From Lachnospiraceae bacterium (GTDB taxonomy: Bacteria; Bacillota; Clostridia; Lachnospirales; Lachnospiraceae): a stretch of DNA of 40,629 bases. The notes below the pieces were generated by a model that was not told the origin of the DNA, searched no databases, and saw only the letters and a program-made list of their open reading frames with translations. A program made the translations under genes and the position numbers. Of the stretch, positions 15,082 to 24,148 are shown piece by piece. Location of the stretch: assembly GCA_024692955.1 (NCBI GenBank), contig JAILLW010000126.1, positions 1 to 40,629 of the forward strand, in the 5' to 3' direction. Every line of letters begins with the position of its first letter. The first letter of the stretch is position 1.

Positions 15082-17097
15082 ATGAAGGAAACCAAAAGGA
15101 AATCTCTAAAGAAGTCGCTTCTTAGCAAGATCATCATCTTTGTGGCGATACTGATCGTGATCATCACGCAGATCAGCGTCAAACTGGCTGCGGATAACAT
15201 TCAGTCGCTTACGAACAGTATTCTGGCCAAGGAGTCCGTCACCTACGCAAACGAAGTGGGAAACTGGTGGAGTAATATCGAAACGAGAGTCGGCCAGACA
15301 GCGGAAGTGATGAGGAATCTCCCGGAGCCTTCCTATGATGACATCCTTGCGATGCTCCTGAAACTTACGAGCCTTGATCCCGATTCCCAGGATATTTATC
15401 TGGCATTCGGGGACACGGGGAAATTCCTTGACGGTTCCGGATGGGTGCCGGACGATACTTTTGTATTCACCGACAGACCCTGGTATCAGGGCGCCCTGGC
15501 AAAGGGGGGCGCGATCTATACTTCGGATCCCTATGTGGATGCCTCCACGGGAAAGACCTGTCTTGCCTGCGCGATCATGATCCGTGACAACGTGGTGTTG
15601 AGCAGTGATATCAATTTCGACAAAGTGGCCGAGAAGGTGGACGGGTTCAGCTCCATTTCCGATGAGGCACATTTTTATATCATCAACAAGGATTCCAAGG
15701 ATATCCTGATAAGCAGCGAAAAGGACGCGGTGGGACAGACTCTCGCGGATACGACCGATCCCATAGCGGCAGGCCTTGCATCCGTTTTTGATTCCCTTGA
15801 CACCTCATCAAACGCCGACGGAAGCAAAGTCATTACCTCCAAGACGGATGCCGGCTCCATGATGTTTACCGCCACGGATATTCAGGACACTTCCTGGGCG
15901 ATCGTCAGTGCGGTACCTTCGTCGCTCTTAAGCGACATGATCTGGAAGGTCATGTTCATCACATTTGCGAGTGCGATCCTCCTGCTTCTTGTTCTGTCCG
16001 TGCTTATGTACTATATCATCAGCAAGGCCATCAACCCGGTGACCACGGTTACCGAGAGGATCACGGATATCAGCAAGGGCGACTTTACGGTTACGCTGGT
16101 TCCGGAGGGCAATAATGAGATCACGACGCTGAGCGAAAGCCTGAACGAATACATCTCGAAGATGCGCCAGACGCTGAACAGTCTGTCCAGTATTTCGGGC
16201 GCGATGAACAGCCGGGCAGGGGAATGCTTCGATATTTCCCATGTATTGTCCGATGCGAACCAGAATCAGGGCGAGTCCATCGAAAGGCTGAATGCCACCC
16301 TGAGCGATATGAACGCATCGATCGAAGAGATCGCACGCGCAGCTACGGAGCTTGCCGACACCTCCGGCAATCTTGCTCAGAATGCGGATGATGTAAAACA
16401 GCTCTGCGATGAGACCATGGAAGCCTCCTCGAAGGGCAAGGAAGAAATGGAAAGCATGACGAAGAATGTGGCGACGCTGAACGATACCATCGCCGAACTG
16501 ACTTCGCTCATCCGTGTTACGGCGAAATCCGTGGAGGAGATCACCGGGATCACGGATACGATCAACGCCATTTCCGAGCAGACCAACCTCCTTTCCCTCA
16601 ACGCTTCGATCGAAGCCGCAAGAGCCGGCGAGATGGGCAAGGGCTTCGCGGTTGTTGCCTCCGAGGTCGGAGTGCTCGCGAACCAGTCCTCCGGTGCTAC
16701 GGATACGATCCGCAGACTTGTGGATGACATTACGAAGAATATTGCGGATATCAATAAAAAGGCCGACATTTGCGCTCAGGATATGGCTGCCTGTATGGAA
16801 GGCGTTCAGGGCGCGAACGAGTCCTTTGACAAGATCTACGCGGATGTGGCCAAGGCGACCGACGGCATCGTCGAGATCGCAAGCGGCATCGAGCGGATCA
16901 ATGATGTGGCTTCGAACAATGCTGCCACCACCGAGGAACAGGCATCCAGTATCAATGAAGTGTTAAACCTTTCCGATCAGATCGTAAGCGAGAGCAACAA
17001 GCTTCGGTCCGAGACCGAGAGCATTACGAGCATTTCGGAGAACCTGAACCAGTATTCCGACGAGATCAATTCGGATCTGTCGCAGTACACTGTTTAA
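15082..17097 (+). CDS. Methyl-accepting chemotaxis protein with dCache-type sensor
   Basis: A 671-residue transmembrane chemoreceptor. It has a first membrane helix at residues about 12-33, an extracellular sensor to about 285, a second helix to about 310, a HAMP domain (PVTTVTERITDISKGDF), then a long helical signalling domain. The hairpin tip EQTNLLSLNASIEAARAGE near residue 498 contacts CheA and CheW. The sensor shows TDRPWYQGA followed by YTSDPYVD, typical of dCache_1 domains and reminiscent of the amino-acid or amine-binding subgroup; ligand is inferred only. AGAGG at 15069-15073, 8 nt upstream, supports ATG 15082 over an upstream ATG at 15028. No CheR-binding pentapeptide is seen at the C-terminus. 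Confidence 0.93.
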   Translation: MKETKRKSLKKSLLSKIIIFVAILIVIITQISVKLAADNIQSLTNSILAKESVTYANEVGNWWSNIETRVGQTAEVMRNLPEPSYDDILAMLLKLTSLDPDSQDIYLAFGDTGKFLDGSGWVPDDTFVFTDRPWYQGALAKGGAIYTSDPYVDASTGKTCLACAIMIRDNVVLSSDINFDKVAEKVDGFSSISDEAHFYIINKDSKDILISSEKDAVGQTLADTTDPIAAGLASVFDSLDTSSNADGSKVITSKTDAGSMMFTATDIQDTSWAIVSAVPSSLLSDMIWKVMFITFASAILLLLVLSVLMYYIISKAINPVTTVTERITDISKGDFTVTLVPEGNNEITTLSESLNEYISKMRQTLNSLSSISGAMNSRAGECFDISHVLSDANQNQGESIERLNATLSDMNASIEEIARAATELADTSGNLAQNADDVKQLCDETMEASSKGKEEMESMTKNVATLNDTIAELTSLIRVTAKSVEEITGITDTINAISEQTNLLSLNASIEAARAGEMGKGFAVVASEVGVLANQSSGATDTIRRLVDDITKNIADINKKADICAQDMAACMEGVQGANESFDKIYADVAKATDGIVEIASGIERINDVASNNAATTEEQASSINEVLNLSDQIVSESNKLRSETESITSISENLNQYSDEINSDLSQYTV

Positions 17098-17125
17098 ACA
17101 TTGCTTAATTTTGGGAGACTTTATT

Positions 17126-18103
17126 ATGAGACGTCCGAACGAAAGAAAACCTCTGGTCACGAACATTTATACCGCGGATCCCTCCGCTCATGTATTTAAT
17201 GGCAAGATCTACATTTACCCTTCCCATGATGTGGAGAGGGATGTGCCCGATGATGACGCGGGCGAGCAGTATATGATGGAAGATTACCATGTCCTTTCCA
17301 TGGACGATCTCGACAGTGAATGCGTCGACAACGGCCTTGCGATCTCCTATAAGGACGTTCCCTGGGTGGGACGGCAGATGTGGGCGCCGGACGCGGTGAA
17401 AAAGAACGGGAAGTACTATCTTGTATTCCCCGCGAAGGATAAGGATGATATCTTCAGGATCGGTGTGGCTTCCTCGGATTCCCCGACGGGACCCTTTATC
17501 CCGCAGGATAATTACATTCAGGGAAGCTACAGCATCGACCCCGCGGTCCTTGTGGATGATGACGGCCGCACCTACTGCTATTACGGCGGCCTCTGGGGAG
17601 GCCAGCTCGAAATGTGGCAGAGCGGATCCTTTGATCCAGATGCCCATCGTCCGGAAGGTGATGAAGAGGCGCTCGGCCCCATGTTCGCTGAGTTCTCCGA
17701 TGATATGACGAAGTTCATCACGGAGCCGAAGCATCTCGTGATCCTTGACGAGAACGGTGAACCCCTGAAGGCAAAGGATGAGGCACGGCGTTATTTCGAA
17801 GGCCCCTGGATGCATAAATACAACGGAAAGTATTATCTTTCCTATTCGACGGGTACAACGCATTATATCTGCTATGCGGAGGGAGATGCTCCCGACGGTC
17901 CCTTCACCTACAAAGGCCGGGTCATGGAACCCGTGCTCGGCTGGACGACGCATCACTCAATCGTTGAGATAAATAACGAGTGGTATTTATTCTACCATGA
18001 CTGTGAACTGTCCGGTGGCATCACCCATGAGCGTTGTGTGAAATACACGAAACTCAGCATCGACGAGAAGGGAAATATCGAGACGATCCACCCGTATGAC
18101 TGA
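17126..18103 (+). CDS. Glycoside hydrolase family 43 protein
   Basis: GH43 enzymes are five-bladed beta-propellers that cleave arabinose or xylose linkages in plant polysaccharides. The 325-residue protein has the three expected acidic residues: Asp18 in TADPS as catalytic base, Asp138 in IDPAV as pKa modulator and Glu225 in FEGPW as acid. No signal peptide is present, so it probably acts on imported oligosaccharides. Blade-like repeats such as NGKYYLVFPAK and NGKYYLSYSTG are visible. GGGAG at 17113-17117 supports ATG 17126. It starts 28 nt after the chemoreceptor stop, suggesting one transcript. Whether it is an arabinofuranosidase, xylosidase or arabinanase cannot be read. Confidence 0.88.
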   Translation: MRRPNERKPLVTNIYTADPSAHVFNGKIYIYPSHDVERDVPDDDAGEQYMMEDYHVLSMDDLDSECVDNGLAISYKDVPWVGRQMWAPDAVKKNGKYYLVFPAKDKDDIFRIGVASSDSPTGPFIPQDNYIQGSYSIDPAVLVDDDGRTYCYYGGLWGGQLEMWQSGSFDPDAHRPEGDEEALGPMFAEFSDDMTKFITEPKHLVILDENGEPLKAKDEARRYFEGPWMHKYNGKYYLSYSTGTTHYICYAEGDAPDGPFTYKGRVMEPVLGWTTHHSIVEINNEWYLFYHDCELSGGITHERCVKYTKLSIDEKGNIETIHPYD

Positions 18104-18110
18104 CGGGTGG
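18088..18110 (+). promoter_or_regulatory. Hairpin just before the histidine kinase start
   Basis: A perfect 8-bp stem, CCACCCGT (18088-18095) with ACGGGTGG (18103-18110), spans the GH43 stop codon and ends 10 nt before the GTG at 18121. There is no U tract, so it is unlikely to terminate. It would hide GGGTGG, the only ribosome binding site candidate for the kinase. Confidence 0.45.
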
Positions 18111-18120
18111 ACAGCTTCCC

Positions 18121-19509
18121 GTGAAAAAGAAGATTTCCCGGAAACTGAGATATACCATTATTCTGGGCGCGGTTTTTTCCGTGCTTCTTTTGCTGGCGCT
18201 TGTAATGAGCCGGCCTTTTCTTAACCGCTTTTTTGAAAAACGCCGTATCGTCGCGATGAAGAGCGCGCACCGGCAGATCGAGGACGCCTTTGCGAACGGA
18301 AGCTATGATTCCGGTGAATTCGAGCAGGAGTTCAAACTGATCTGTGAGCGCTATAATGTAAACATCGTCGTGATCGATTACGGCTCTCAGACCCTTATGG
18401 CTTCCAGCAGTGACTATAAGGATATGAACCAGCGCCTTCTGGGATATATCTTCGAAAAGAACGAGGAGGAGGACGACCTGATCCTTGAAAACGATACGCG
18501 TTACGAACTCCGCAAGGTTCAGGGGGAAAGCCCGGAAGAGGGATATATCGATATGTGGGGCGTGATGGAGAACGGAGATCTTTTCCTGATACGTTCTCCG
18601 ATGGAGGGGATCCACGAATCCGCCCGGATCGCGGAAAGCTTCCTTCTCTATTTTCTGGGGATCCTCGGAGGTGTTACTGTCATATCGCTGGTCCTTTATA
18701 CCAGACGGATCACGGCAGAGGAACTCCGGGAAACGAATGAACGCCTGATGGAGGACATCCGGAAGCGGGAGGAACTCGAAGAAATGCGTTCGGAGTTTCT
18801 GTCGAACGTATCCCATGAATTAAAGACGCCGATCGCACTGATCAGAGGCTATGCGGAGGGCCTTAAGGAGGGCGTGAGCGAAGATCCGGAATCCCGTGAC
18901 TATTACTGCGAGGTCATTATGGACGAGGCAGAAAAGATGGACGGTCTCGTCAAAAAGCTGCTTGATCTTAACAGCATCGAATTCGGTGAACGAAAGGTCG
19001 AAAAGACGGTTTTTGATCTTACGGGGCTGATCCGGGATTATCTGAACGACGCCTCGATCCTCGGAAGGTCGAAGAATATTACTCCGGTATTTGACGATTC
19101 TTCTCCCTGCATGGTATTTTCCGATGAGAACGGCATTGAGGAAGTGTTTAACAACTATTTTTCAAACGCACTGAATCATGTGTCGGAGGACGGCAGGATC
19201 GAGATCCGGCTCGTCAGGTCCGGAGATATCGTCCGGATGTCGGTATTCAATACGGGGGATCCGATCCCAGAAGAGAGCATTCCCTTCATATGGGACAAAT
19301 TCTATAAGGTGGACAAGGCCAGAACCCGGAAATACGGGGGGAGCGGCGTGGGGTTATCCATCGTGAAAGCGATCATGGAGTCTGTACAAGGCGGCTACGG
19401 TGTGATAAATTATGAAAGTGGAGTGGAATTTTACGCCGAACTTGAAGCCGCTGATGCGGCTAAGGACGCAGGGCACATTTCCGAATATGAAAATGAAGAT
19501 GATATATAG
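18121..19509 (+). CDS. Sensor histidine kinase (OmpR-partner type)
   Basis: A 462-residue membrane kinase. Helices lie near residues 10-33 and 178-200, with an extracellular sensor between them. HisKA has SNVSHELKTP with phospho-acceptor His232. The ATPase domain has the N box (NNYFSNALNH), NTGDPIPEE as G1, a FYKVDKART F box and GGSGVGLSIVKAI as G2. The architecture is that of kinases paired with OmpR-type regulators such as the one at 13371. The GTG at 18121 gives the typical basic start MKKKISRKLR; its ribosome binding site is weak. It overlaps the following lipoprotein gene by about 23 bp. Confidence 0.93.
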   Translation: MKKKISRKLRYTIILGAVFSVLLLLALVMSRPFLNRFFEKRRIVAMKSAHRQIEDAFANGSYDSGEFEQEFKLICERYNVNIVVIDYGSQTLMASSSDYKDMNQRLLGYIFEKNEEEDDLILENDTRYELRKVQGESPEEGYIDMWGVMENGDLFLIRSPMEGIHESARIAESFLLYFLGILGGVTVISLVLYTRRITAEELRETNERLMEDIRKREELEEMRSEFLSNVSHELKTPIALIRGYAEGLKEGVSEDPESRDYYCEVIMDEAEKMDGLVKKLLDLNSIEFGERKVEKTVFDLTGLIRDYLNDASILGRSKNITPVFDDSSPCMVFSDENGIEEVFNNYFSNALNHVSEDGRIEIRLVRSGDIVRMSVFNTGDPIPEESIPFIWDKFYKVDKARTRKYGGSGVGLSIVKAIMESVQGGYGVINYESGVEFYAELEAADAAKDAGHISEYENEDDI

Positions 19510-20287
19510 AAAAACCGCGGCACTGATCTGTGCCGTGATGATATCGGGACTTTTTTCCGGGTGCGCGATGTTTGAGAGCGCGATCCCGGAAATGAGCGAA
19601 GACGAGCATAATCTTGTGGTGGAGTATGCTACGGAGACCCTGCTCCGTTATGATACGAAAAACGGCGGAAGAGTAAACAGCGGGAAGGAGCAGGTGTTCC
19701 AGAAGCCCGAAGTGATCGATGACATTCCGGAGGGCACGGAACCTGCGCCTGCGGAGGAGATCCTGCCGGAGCCCACGCCTGAACCGGAGAGCATGACCGT
19801 GATCGACAACCCGGACGCGCCTGTTGATCCTTCGATCGTTGAAAACACTGAGAGTGCGGCTTCGCTTTATACGAGTGTTGAACAGGCAATCGGGATGTCG
19901 GAAGTGCTTTCCGTGCAGTATGCCGGCTATCAGGTCTCGGACTATTTTCCCGAGGACATCGGCAACTACTTCGTGATGAACGCGCAGGACGGCTATAAGC
20001 TTCTTGTGCTGAAATTCAACGTGATCAATAAGACCGGAAGCGACCTTTCCGTGGAAATGCCCTATCGTACCGTACGTTACAAGATCGAACTTAACGGAGA
20101 GGTCAAGAATGCGCTCTCCACGCTCCTTTTGAATGACCTTGCCGCCTTTAAGGGAACGATCCCCGCGGGCGGAAGTGAGGAGTTGGTGGTAATCGGTGAG
20201 TATATGCCTTCCGAAATCGCGGAGATCTCGTCCTTGAGGCTTGTGGTCAAAGCGGATGAGGGGGATTCGACCATCGACCTTCAGTAA
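19487..20287 (+). CDS. Lipoprotein with DUF5067/DUF4352-like domain
   Basis: A short signal sequence ends in lipobox LFSGC, so Cys26 is the lipidated residue. An acidic, Pro-rich linker of about 80 residues follows, then a C-terminal beta-rich domain containing YKLLVLKFNVINKTGSDL and EELVVIGEYM, the pattern of DUF4352/DUF5067 immunoglobulin-like domains. Three in-frame ATGs (19487, 19493, 19499) are possible starts, all inside the end of the kinase gene, so translation is coupled. Anchored outside the membrane beside its kinase, it may modulate sensing; that is inference from position. Confidence 0.8.
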   Translation: MKMKMIYRKTAALICAVMISGLFSGCAMFESAIPEMSEDEHNLVVEYATETLLRYDTKNGGRVNSGKEQVFQKPEVIDDIPEGTEPAPAEEILPEPTPEPESMTVIDNPDAPVDPSIVENTESAASLYTSVEQAIGMSEVLSVQYAGYQVSDYFPEDIGNYFVMNAQDGYKLLVLKFNVINKTGSDLSVEMPYRTVRYKIELNGEVKNALSTLLLNDLAAFKGTIPAGGSEELVVIGEYMPSEIAEISSLRLVVKADEGDSTIDLQ

Positions 20288-20297
20288 GATTTTAATG

Positions 20298-20326
20298 TTG
20301 TGCAAGATTTTCGATTGTGCTATACT
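20298..20326 (+). promoter_or_regulatory. Promoter of cheV
   Basis: TTGTGC (20298-20303) and TATACT (20321-20326) are spaced by 17 bp, with TG at 20318-20319 extending the -10. Confidence 0.65.
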
Positions 20327-20375
20327 GAATTTAGCGCGTATGCGCTGAAGGTATTTGAATAGTGAGGTGGAATGG

Positions 20376-21269
20376 ATGGACACAAAGATCCTGCTTGAAA
20401 ACGGTACGAACGAACTCGAAGTATTGGAATTTGAACTGGATGGAAACGCTTACGGTATCAATGTAGCGAAGATCAAGGAGATCATTCCTTATCAGACGGT
20501 AACGCCGGTGCCGAACGCACATCCCAGTGTGGAAGGCCTGTTTATGCCGAGAGATACGATGATCACGGCGATCGACCTGAAAAACTGCCTGCAGAGGGGC
20601 GTCAGCTCTCCCGGGGGTCTGTTCATTATCACGAACTTCAATAAACTTGACATCGCTTTTCACGTAGATGCGGTCAAAGGTATCCACAGAGTTTCCTGGC
20701 AGGATATCATTAAGCCCGGTTCCACGGTTTCCTCGGCGGATGAGAGTATCTCCACCGGTATCGTGAAGCTTGACAACCGTCTGGTCATCATTCTTGATTT
20801 CGAGAAGATCGTGACCGATATTAATCCGGAGACCGGTCTGAAGACCAGCGAGATCCTTGAACTCGGCGAGAGATCACGTTCCGACGTTCCGATCCTGATC
20901 GCGGAGGACTCCGTACTTCTTAACAAGCTGATCGTGGATTCCTTAAAGAAGGCGGGTTATAACAATCTGATCCATACCCAGAACGGTCAGGAAGCCTACA
21001 ACGTGATCACGGAATGCAAGGAGAACGGTACTCTGAAAGATCATGTACAGTGCATCATCACCGATATCGAGATGCCGCTTATGGACGGTCACAGACTTAC
21101 GAAGCTCGTCAAGACCGACGACCAGACGAAGGACATTCCGGTGATCATCTTCTCATCTCTCGTAAATGACGAAATGAGGAAAAAGGGCGAGGCACTCGGC
21201 GCAGACGCACAGCTTTCAAAGCCCGAGATCGGCAATCTTGTCCGGATCGTAGACGATCTGGTACGCTGA
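20376..21269 (+). CDS. cheV: Chemotaxis protein CheV
   Basis: CheV couples chemoreceptors to CheA through a CheW domain, and phosphorylation of its receiver tunes adaptation. The 297-residue protein has the CheW-like domain at about 1-155 (EFELDGNAYGINVAKIKEII, VEGLFMPRD, INDLK-type IDLKNCL) and a receiver at about 168-297 with IAEDS, phospho-acceptor Asp230 in IITDIEMPLMDG and a C-terminal LSKPE Lys. GAGGTGG at 20364-20370 supports ATG 20376; an upstream TTG is less likely. It has its own promoter and no other che genes sit beside it. The next gene carries FliM-like motifs, which fits a chemotaxis link. Confidence 0.93.
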   Translation: MDTKILLENGTNELEVLEFELDGNAYGINVAKIKEIIPYQTVTPVPNAHPSVEGLFMPRDTMITAIDLKNCLQRGVSSPGGLFIITNFNKLDIAFHVDAVKGIHRVSWQDIIKPGSTVSSADESISTGIVKLDNRLVIILDFEKIVTDINPETGLKTSEILELGERSRSDVPILIAEDSVLLNKLIVDSLKKAGYNNLIHTQNGQEAYNVITECKENGTLKDHVQCIITDIEMPLMDGHRLTKLVKTDDQTKDIPVIIFSSLVNDEMRKKGEALGADAQLSKPEIGNLVRIVDDLVR

Positions 21270-21313
21270 TGATACGGCGACCGGTTCGCCTAATACGGTA
21301 AACGCAGATAATA

Positions 21314-21345
21314 AAGCGCTCCGCTTCTTTATAAGCGGGGCGCTT
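21314..21345 (+). terminator. Probable terminator after cheV
   Basis: A 13-bp stem with one G-U pair, 21314-21326 with 21333-21345, around a 6-nt loop. The following ATAAATTT is only partly U-rich, so termination efficiency is uncertain. Confidence 0.55.
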
Positions 21346-21362
21346 ATAAATTTAGAACGGAT

Positions 21363-21391
21363 TTGTTTTAGGGGCCGATCTATGGTAAAAT
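21363..21391 (+). promoter_or_regulatory. Promoter of the SQDDI-repeat protein and his genes
   Basis: TAAAAT (21386-21391) with TG at 21383-21384, and a TTGTTT -35-like site (21363-21368) at 17-bp spacing. Confidence 0.55.
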
Positions 21392-21442
21392 CAGAACGGA
21401 TTTGTGCCCGGACATATGAGACGGGACATACCGGGGGACGAT

Positions 21443-24148
21443 ATGACTTCTGAAGAACAATATCTGGATGAATTATTAAAGAATATGGAGGCTCCGAAAG
21501 CCCGCTCAATGGATGATATCATGCGGGAGATGGGAATGGTAAGGGAGCCTGAGCCCGTGCCGGCGGAAAAGAACGAGGATGTGTCCGGGGCCGGGGCTGC
21601 AGTGACGGCCGGCGCGGTGGATGCGAACGGGACTGTACCCGGCGCTGCATCCGGGAGCGGAGCTGCTGCTGCCTCTTCGGCTGAAGAGGGGGCTGTACCT
21701 GCTTACGGGCAGGCGGCTTCTTCAGAGATGACGGCCGGGGAAGACTCGCCCGTGATCCGGGAGATCAACGATCCTGTACCTGCGTACGCGGATGATGAAC
21801 CGGAAAAGCGGAAGGTCATCTTTGCGGATGAGGACGAACCCCTTGAAAAGGCGGCGGATGTAACTCCGGATGCCCTTGCGGATATGCTTGATGTGCTGGA
21901 TATGCCGGGTGAGTTCAATGAGGAGGTTATGCCCATTGATGCTCCGATTGAAGCGCCGATGCTCGATGTCCTCGCCGACATTCCCATCGAGGAGATGATG
22001 GAGAAGGAAGAGGAGCGGAGCGGGCAGGAGCTTCTTGAGGCGATGGCTGCTGCGGATGCGGAATTTGATATTCCGGTGCCCGAGGCCTCTGTTGCGGAAA
22101 CGGTATCCGCCGAAGAAATAATCATGCCGGAGGAGATCGCGGCTGAGCCGGAGATTCCTGTGGCAGAAGAAGTCCCTGCGGAAGAAGCACCGGCTGAAGA
22201 AGCACCGGTTGAAGAACCTGCCACTGTGGCAGAAGAACCTGCTCCGGCGGCGGATCCGAATGCGCCCATGTCGCAGGATGATATCGCGGCAATGCTGGCG
22301 GCAATGGAGGGCGGAGAAGCGGCCCCTGCTGAAGAAGCCCCTGCCGAAGAAGCACCTGCGGAAGAGCCCGCCCCTGTGGCAGAAGAACCTGCTCCGGCGG
22401 CGGAAGAACCCGCCCCCGCGGCGGAAGAACCTGCGCCGGCGGCGGATCCGAATGCACCCATGTCGCAGGATGATATCGCGGCAATGCTGGCGGCGATGGA
22501 GGGCGGAGAAGCGGCCCCTGCGGAAGAAGCACCGACGGAAGAAACCCCTGCGGAAGAAGCACCGGCTGAAGAACCGGCACCGGAGATCGAGGAGCCTGCG
22601 GAGGAGCCTGCCCCTGCGGCGGAAGAACCTGCTCCGGCGGCGGAAGAACCTGCCCCCGCGGCGGATCCGGATGCGCCCATGTCGCAGGATGACATCGCGG
22701 CGATGCTGGCCGGCATCGATCCCGGAGCGGCTCCTGCGGGAGGGGATGCCCCCGCTGCTTCGGAAGAGAGCGGGCAGCCCGAGGATATAGGGGCGCTTCT
22801 TGATCAGACCGGCGATTCCGATGAGGATCTCCTCAGCCTTCTTGAGGGGATCGATGAAAATGCCGGCTCTGAAGAAGACAAGGGGATCGCGGAACTTCTG
22901 GGCGATGAGACAACAGTGGAACAGATCGCGCTTGAGGGCGGCGACGGCGAAGTTCCCGAAAAGAAGAAAAAGAAGAAACGGAAAGGTTTTTCGCTGCCTT
23001 TCTTCAAAAAGAAGTCAAAGAAAGCGGGAGAAGAAGAGCCTGCAGACGGGGAAGTGCCCGATGCCGGGGAGGAACAGGAAACCCAGGAAGAGAATCCGCT
23101 GGAGGATATGCTGGCGGGTATCGAAGCAGGCCCGGAACTTCCGGAAGGCGCGGAACTGCGTGATATTGCTGACGAGAAGTCTGCAAAAAAGAAGGGATTC
23201 TTCGCCCGGCTGTTCGAGAAACTGACGGAAGAGATCGAAGACGAAGAACCGGAGCAGGCAGAGATCTCGAATGAAGACATTCTGGCTGAGATCGATGCCG
23301 AAAACGCCGAGGGCGAAGCAGCCCCGCAGGGCAAGAAGGGAAAGAAACCGAAGAAAGCCAAAAAAGGAAAGAAAGGCAAGGATGCACCCGCCGGAGATGA
23401 AGAGGGCGAGGGCGAAGAAGGCGGCGAAGAAAAGGAAAAGAAGAAGAAAAAGCCGAAAAAAGAAAAGAAGCCGAAGGAGAAGCCCGAACCCGAACCGAAG
23501 AAACGTGTCCTTACCAAAAAAGCGTTTATTGCGCTTGTGGCACTTTGCGCAACGATCATCGCAGCAGTGGTGATCCTGAGCAACGTACTTCCGGATCATT
23601 CGGATATGACAAAGGCACGGGCGGCCTACTATCGTGAGGATTACCGCGAGGTATTTGACAACCTTTACAACAAGAACAGACGCGGATCCGATGAACTGAT
23701 TTTCCGCCGGGCGGAGCTGATCCTGACGTTGCAGCGAAGACTGGACGCATACCGGAACCGGCTGAAACTCGGGCACGAGATCGACGCGCTGGATTCCCTG
23801 CTTGAAGGCGTGACTCTTTATCAGGGAATGATCACGAAGAACACTTATGAAGTGAAGGATAAACTGGATGCGATCTATTCACAGATCCTCACCGAACTTG
23901 ATACAAGGTATGGGATCAGCGAAACGCAGGCGATGGAGATCTACTCGATCGAGGACAATGCACAGTATCTTTCGGTGCTTTACGGGATCGTGAACGGAGA
24001 AGACCCCGGTGCGGCGCAGAGTGCCGAACCGCCGGCCGATGATACCGAAGTACCTCCTGCACCTGCGGATACAAATGTGGAAGACGTGACAAACGAACAG
24101 ACGCCGGATGATTTCCTTCCGGCAGAGGAGGATCTTCTGGATCTATGA
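21443..24148 (+). CDS. Large acidic single-pass membrane protein with repeated FliM-like SQDDI motifs
   Basis: This 901-residue protein has no known family that I can name. Its long N-terminal region is acidic and rich in Ala, Glu and Pro. It contains three near-identical motifs, MSQDDIAAML, at residues 276, 340 and 413, and weaker look-alikes such as EDIGALL, DEDLLSLL and NEDILAEI. These resemble the N-terminal peptide of FliM and FliY that binds phosphorylated CheY. Three Lys-rich clusters with hydrophobic patches (GFSLPFF, GFFARLF) follow, then one membrane helix at about 695-716 and a helical outer domain of about 185 residues ending in an acidic tail. ATG 21443 follows GGGGGA at 21433-21438. 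Its last 4 bases overlap hisH. A signalling scaffold is a guess. Confidence 0.7.
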   Translation: MTSEEQYLDELLKNMEAPKARSMDDIMREMGMVREPEPVPAEKNEDVSGAGAAVTAGAVDANGTVPGAASGSGAAAASSAEEGAVPAYGQAASSEMTAGEDSPVIREINDPVPAYADDEPEKRKVIFADEDEPLEKAADVTPDALADMLDVLDMPGEFNEEVMPIDAPIEAPMLDVLADIPIEEMMEKEEERSGQELLEAMAAADAEFDIPVPEASVAETVSAEEIIMPEEIAAEPEIPVAEEVPAEEAPAEEAPVEEPATVAEEPAPAADPNAPMSQDDIAAMLAAMEGGEAAPAEEAPAEEAPAEEPAPVAEEPAPAAEEPAPAAEEPAPAADPNAPMSQDDIAAMLAAMEGGEAAPAEEAPTEETPAEEAPAEEPAPEIEEPAEEPAPAAEEPAPAAEEPAPAADPDAPMSQDDIAAMLAGIDPGAAPAGGDAPAASEESGQPEDIGALLDQTGDSDEDLLSLLEGIDENAGSEEDKGIAELLGDETTVEQIALEGGDGEVPEKKKKKKRKGFSLPFFKKKSKKAGEEEPADGEVPDAGEEQETQEENPLEDMLAGIEAGPELPEGAELRDIADEKSAKKKGFFARLFEKLTEEIEDEEPEQAEISNEDILAEIDAENAEGEAAPQGKKGKKPKKAKKGKKGKDAPAGDEEGEGEEGGEEKEKKKKKPKKEKKPKEKPEPEPKKRVLTKKAFIALVALCATIIAAVVILSNVLPDHSDMTKARAAYYREDYREVFDNLYNKNRRGSDELIFRRAELILTLQRRLDAYRNRLKLGHEIDALDSLLEGVTLYQGMITKNTYEVKDKLDAIYSQILTELDTRYGISETQAMEIYSIEDNAQYLSVLYGIVNGEDPGAAQSAEPPADDTEVPPAPADTNVEDVTNEQTPDDFLPAEEDLLDL
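22196..22690 (+). repeat. Coding Ala/Glu/Pro repeats in the SQDDI protein
   Basis: Blocks of 60-75 codons repeat at high nucleotide identity, each made of GAAGAAxxCC-type units encoding PAEE or PAAEE and ending in ADPNAPMSQDDI. Such DNA is prone to slippage, so the number of copies may differ between strains or be mis-assembled. Confidence 0.8.

Noticed and set aside
21703-22716. Minus-strand Ser/Gly/Ala-rich frame of 337 residues
   Set aside because: It is the complement of the GAAGAAxxC repeats of the SQDDI protein and merely mirrors their periodicity.
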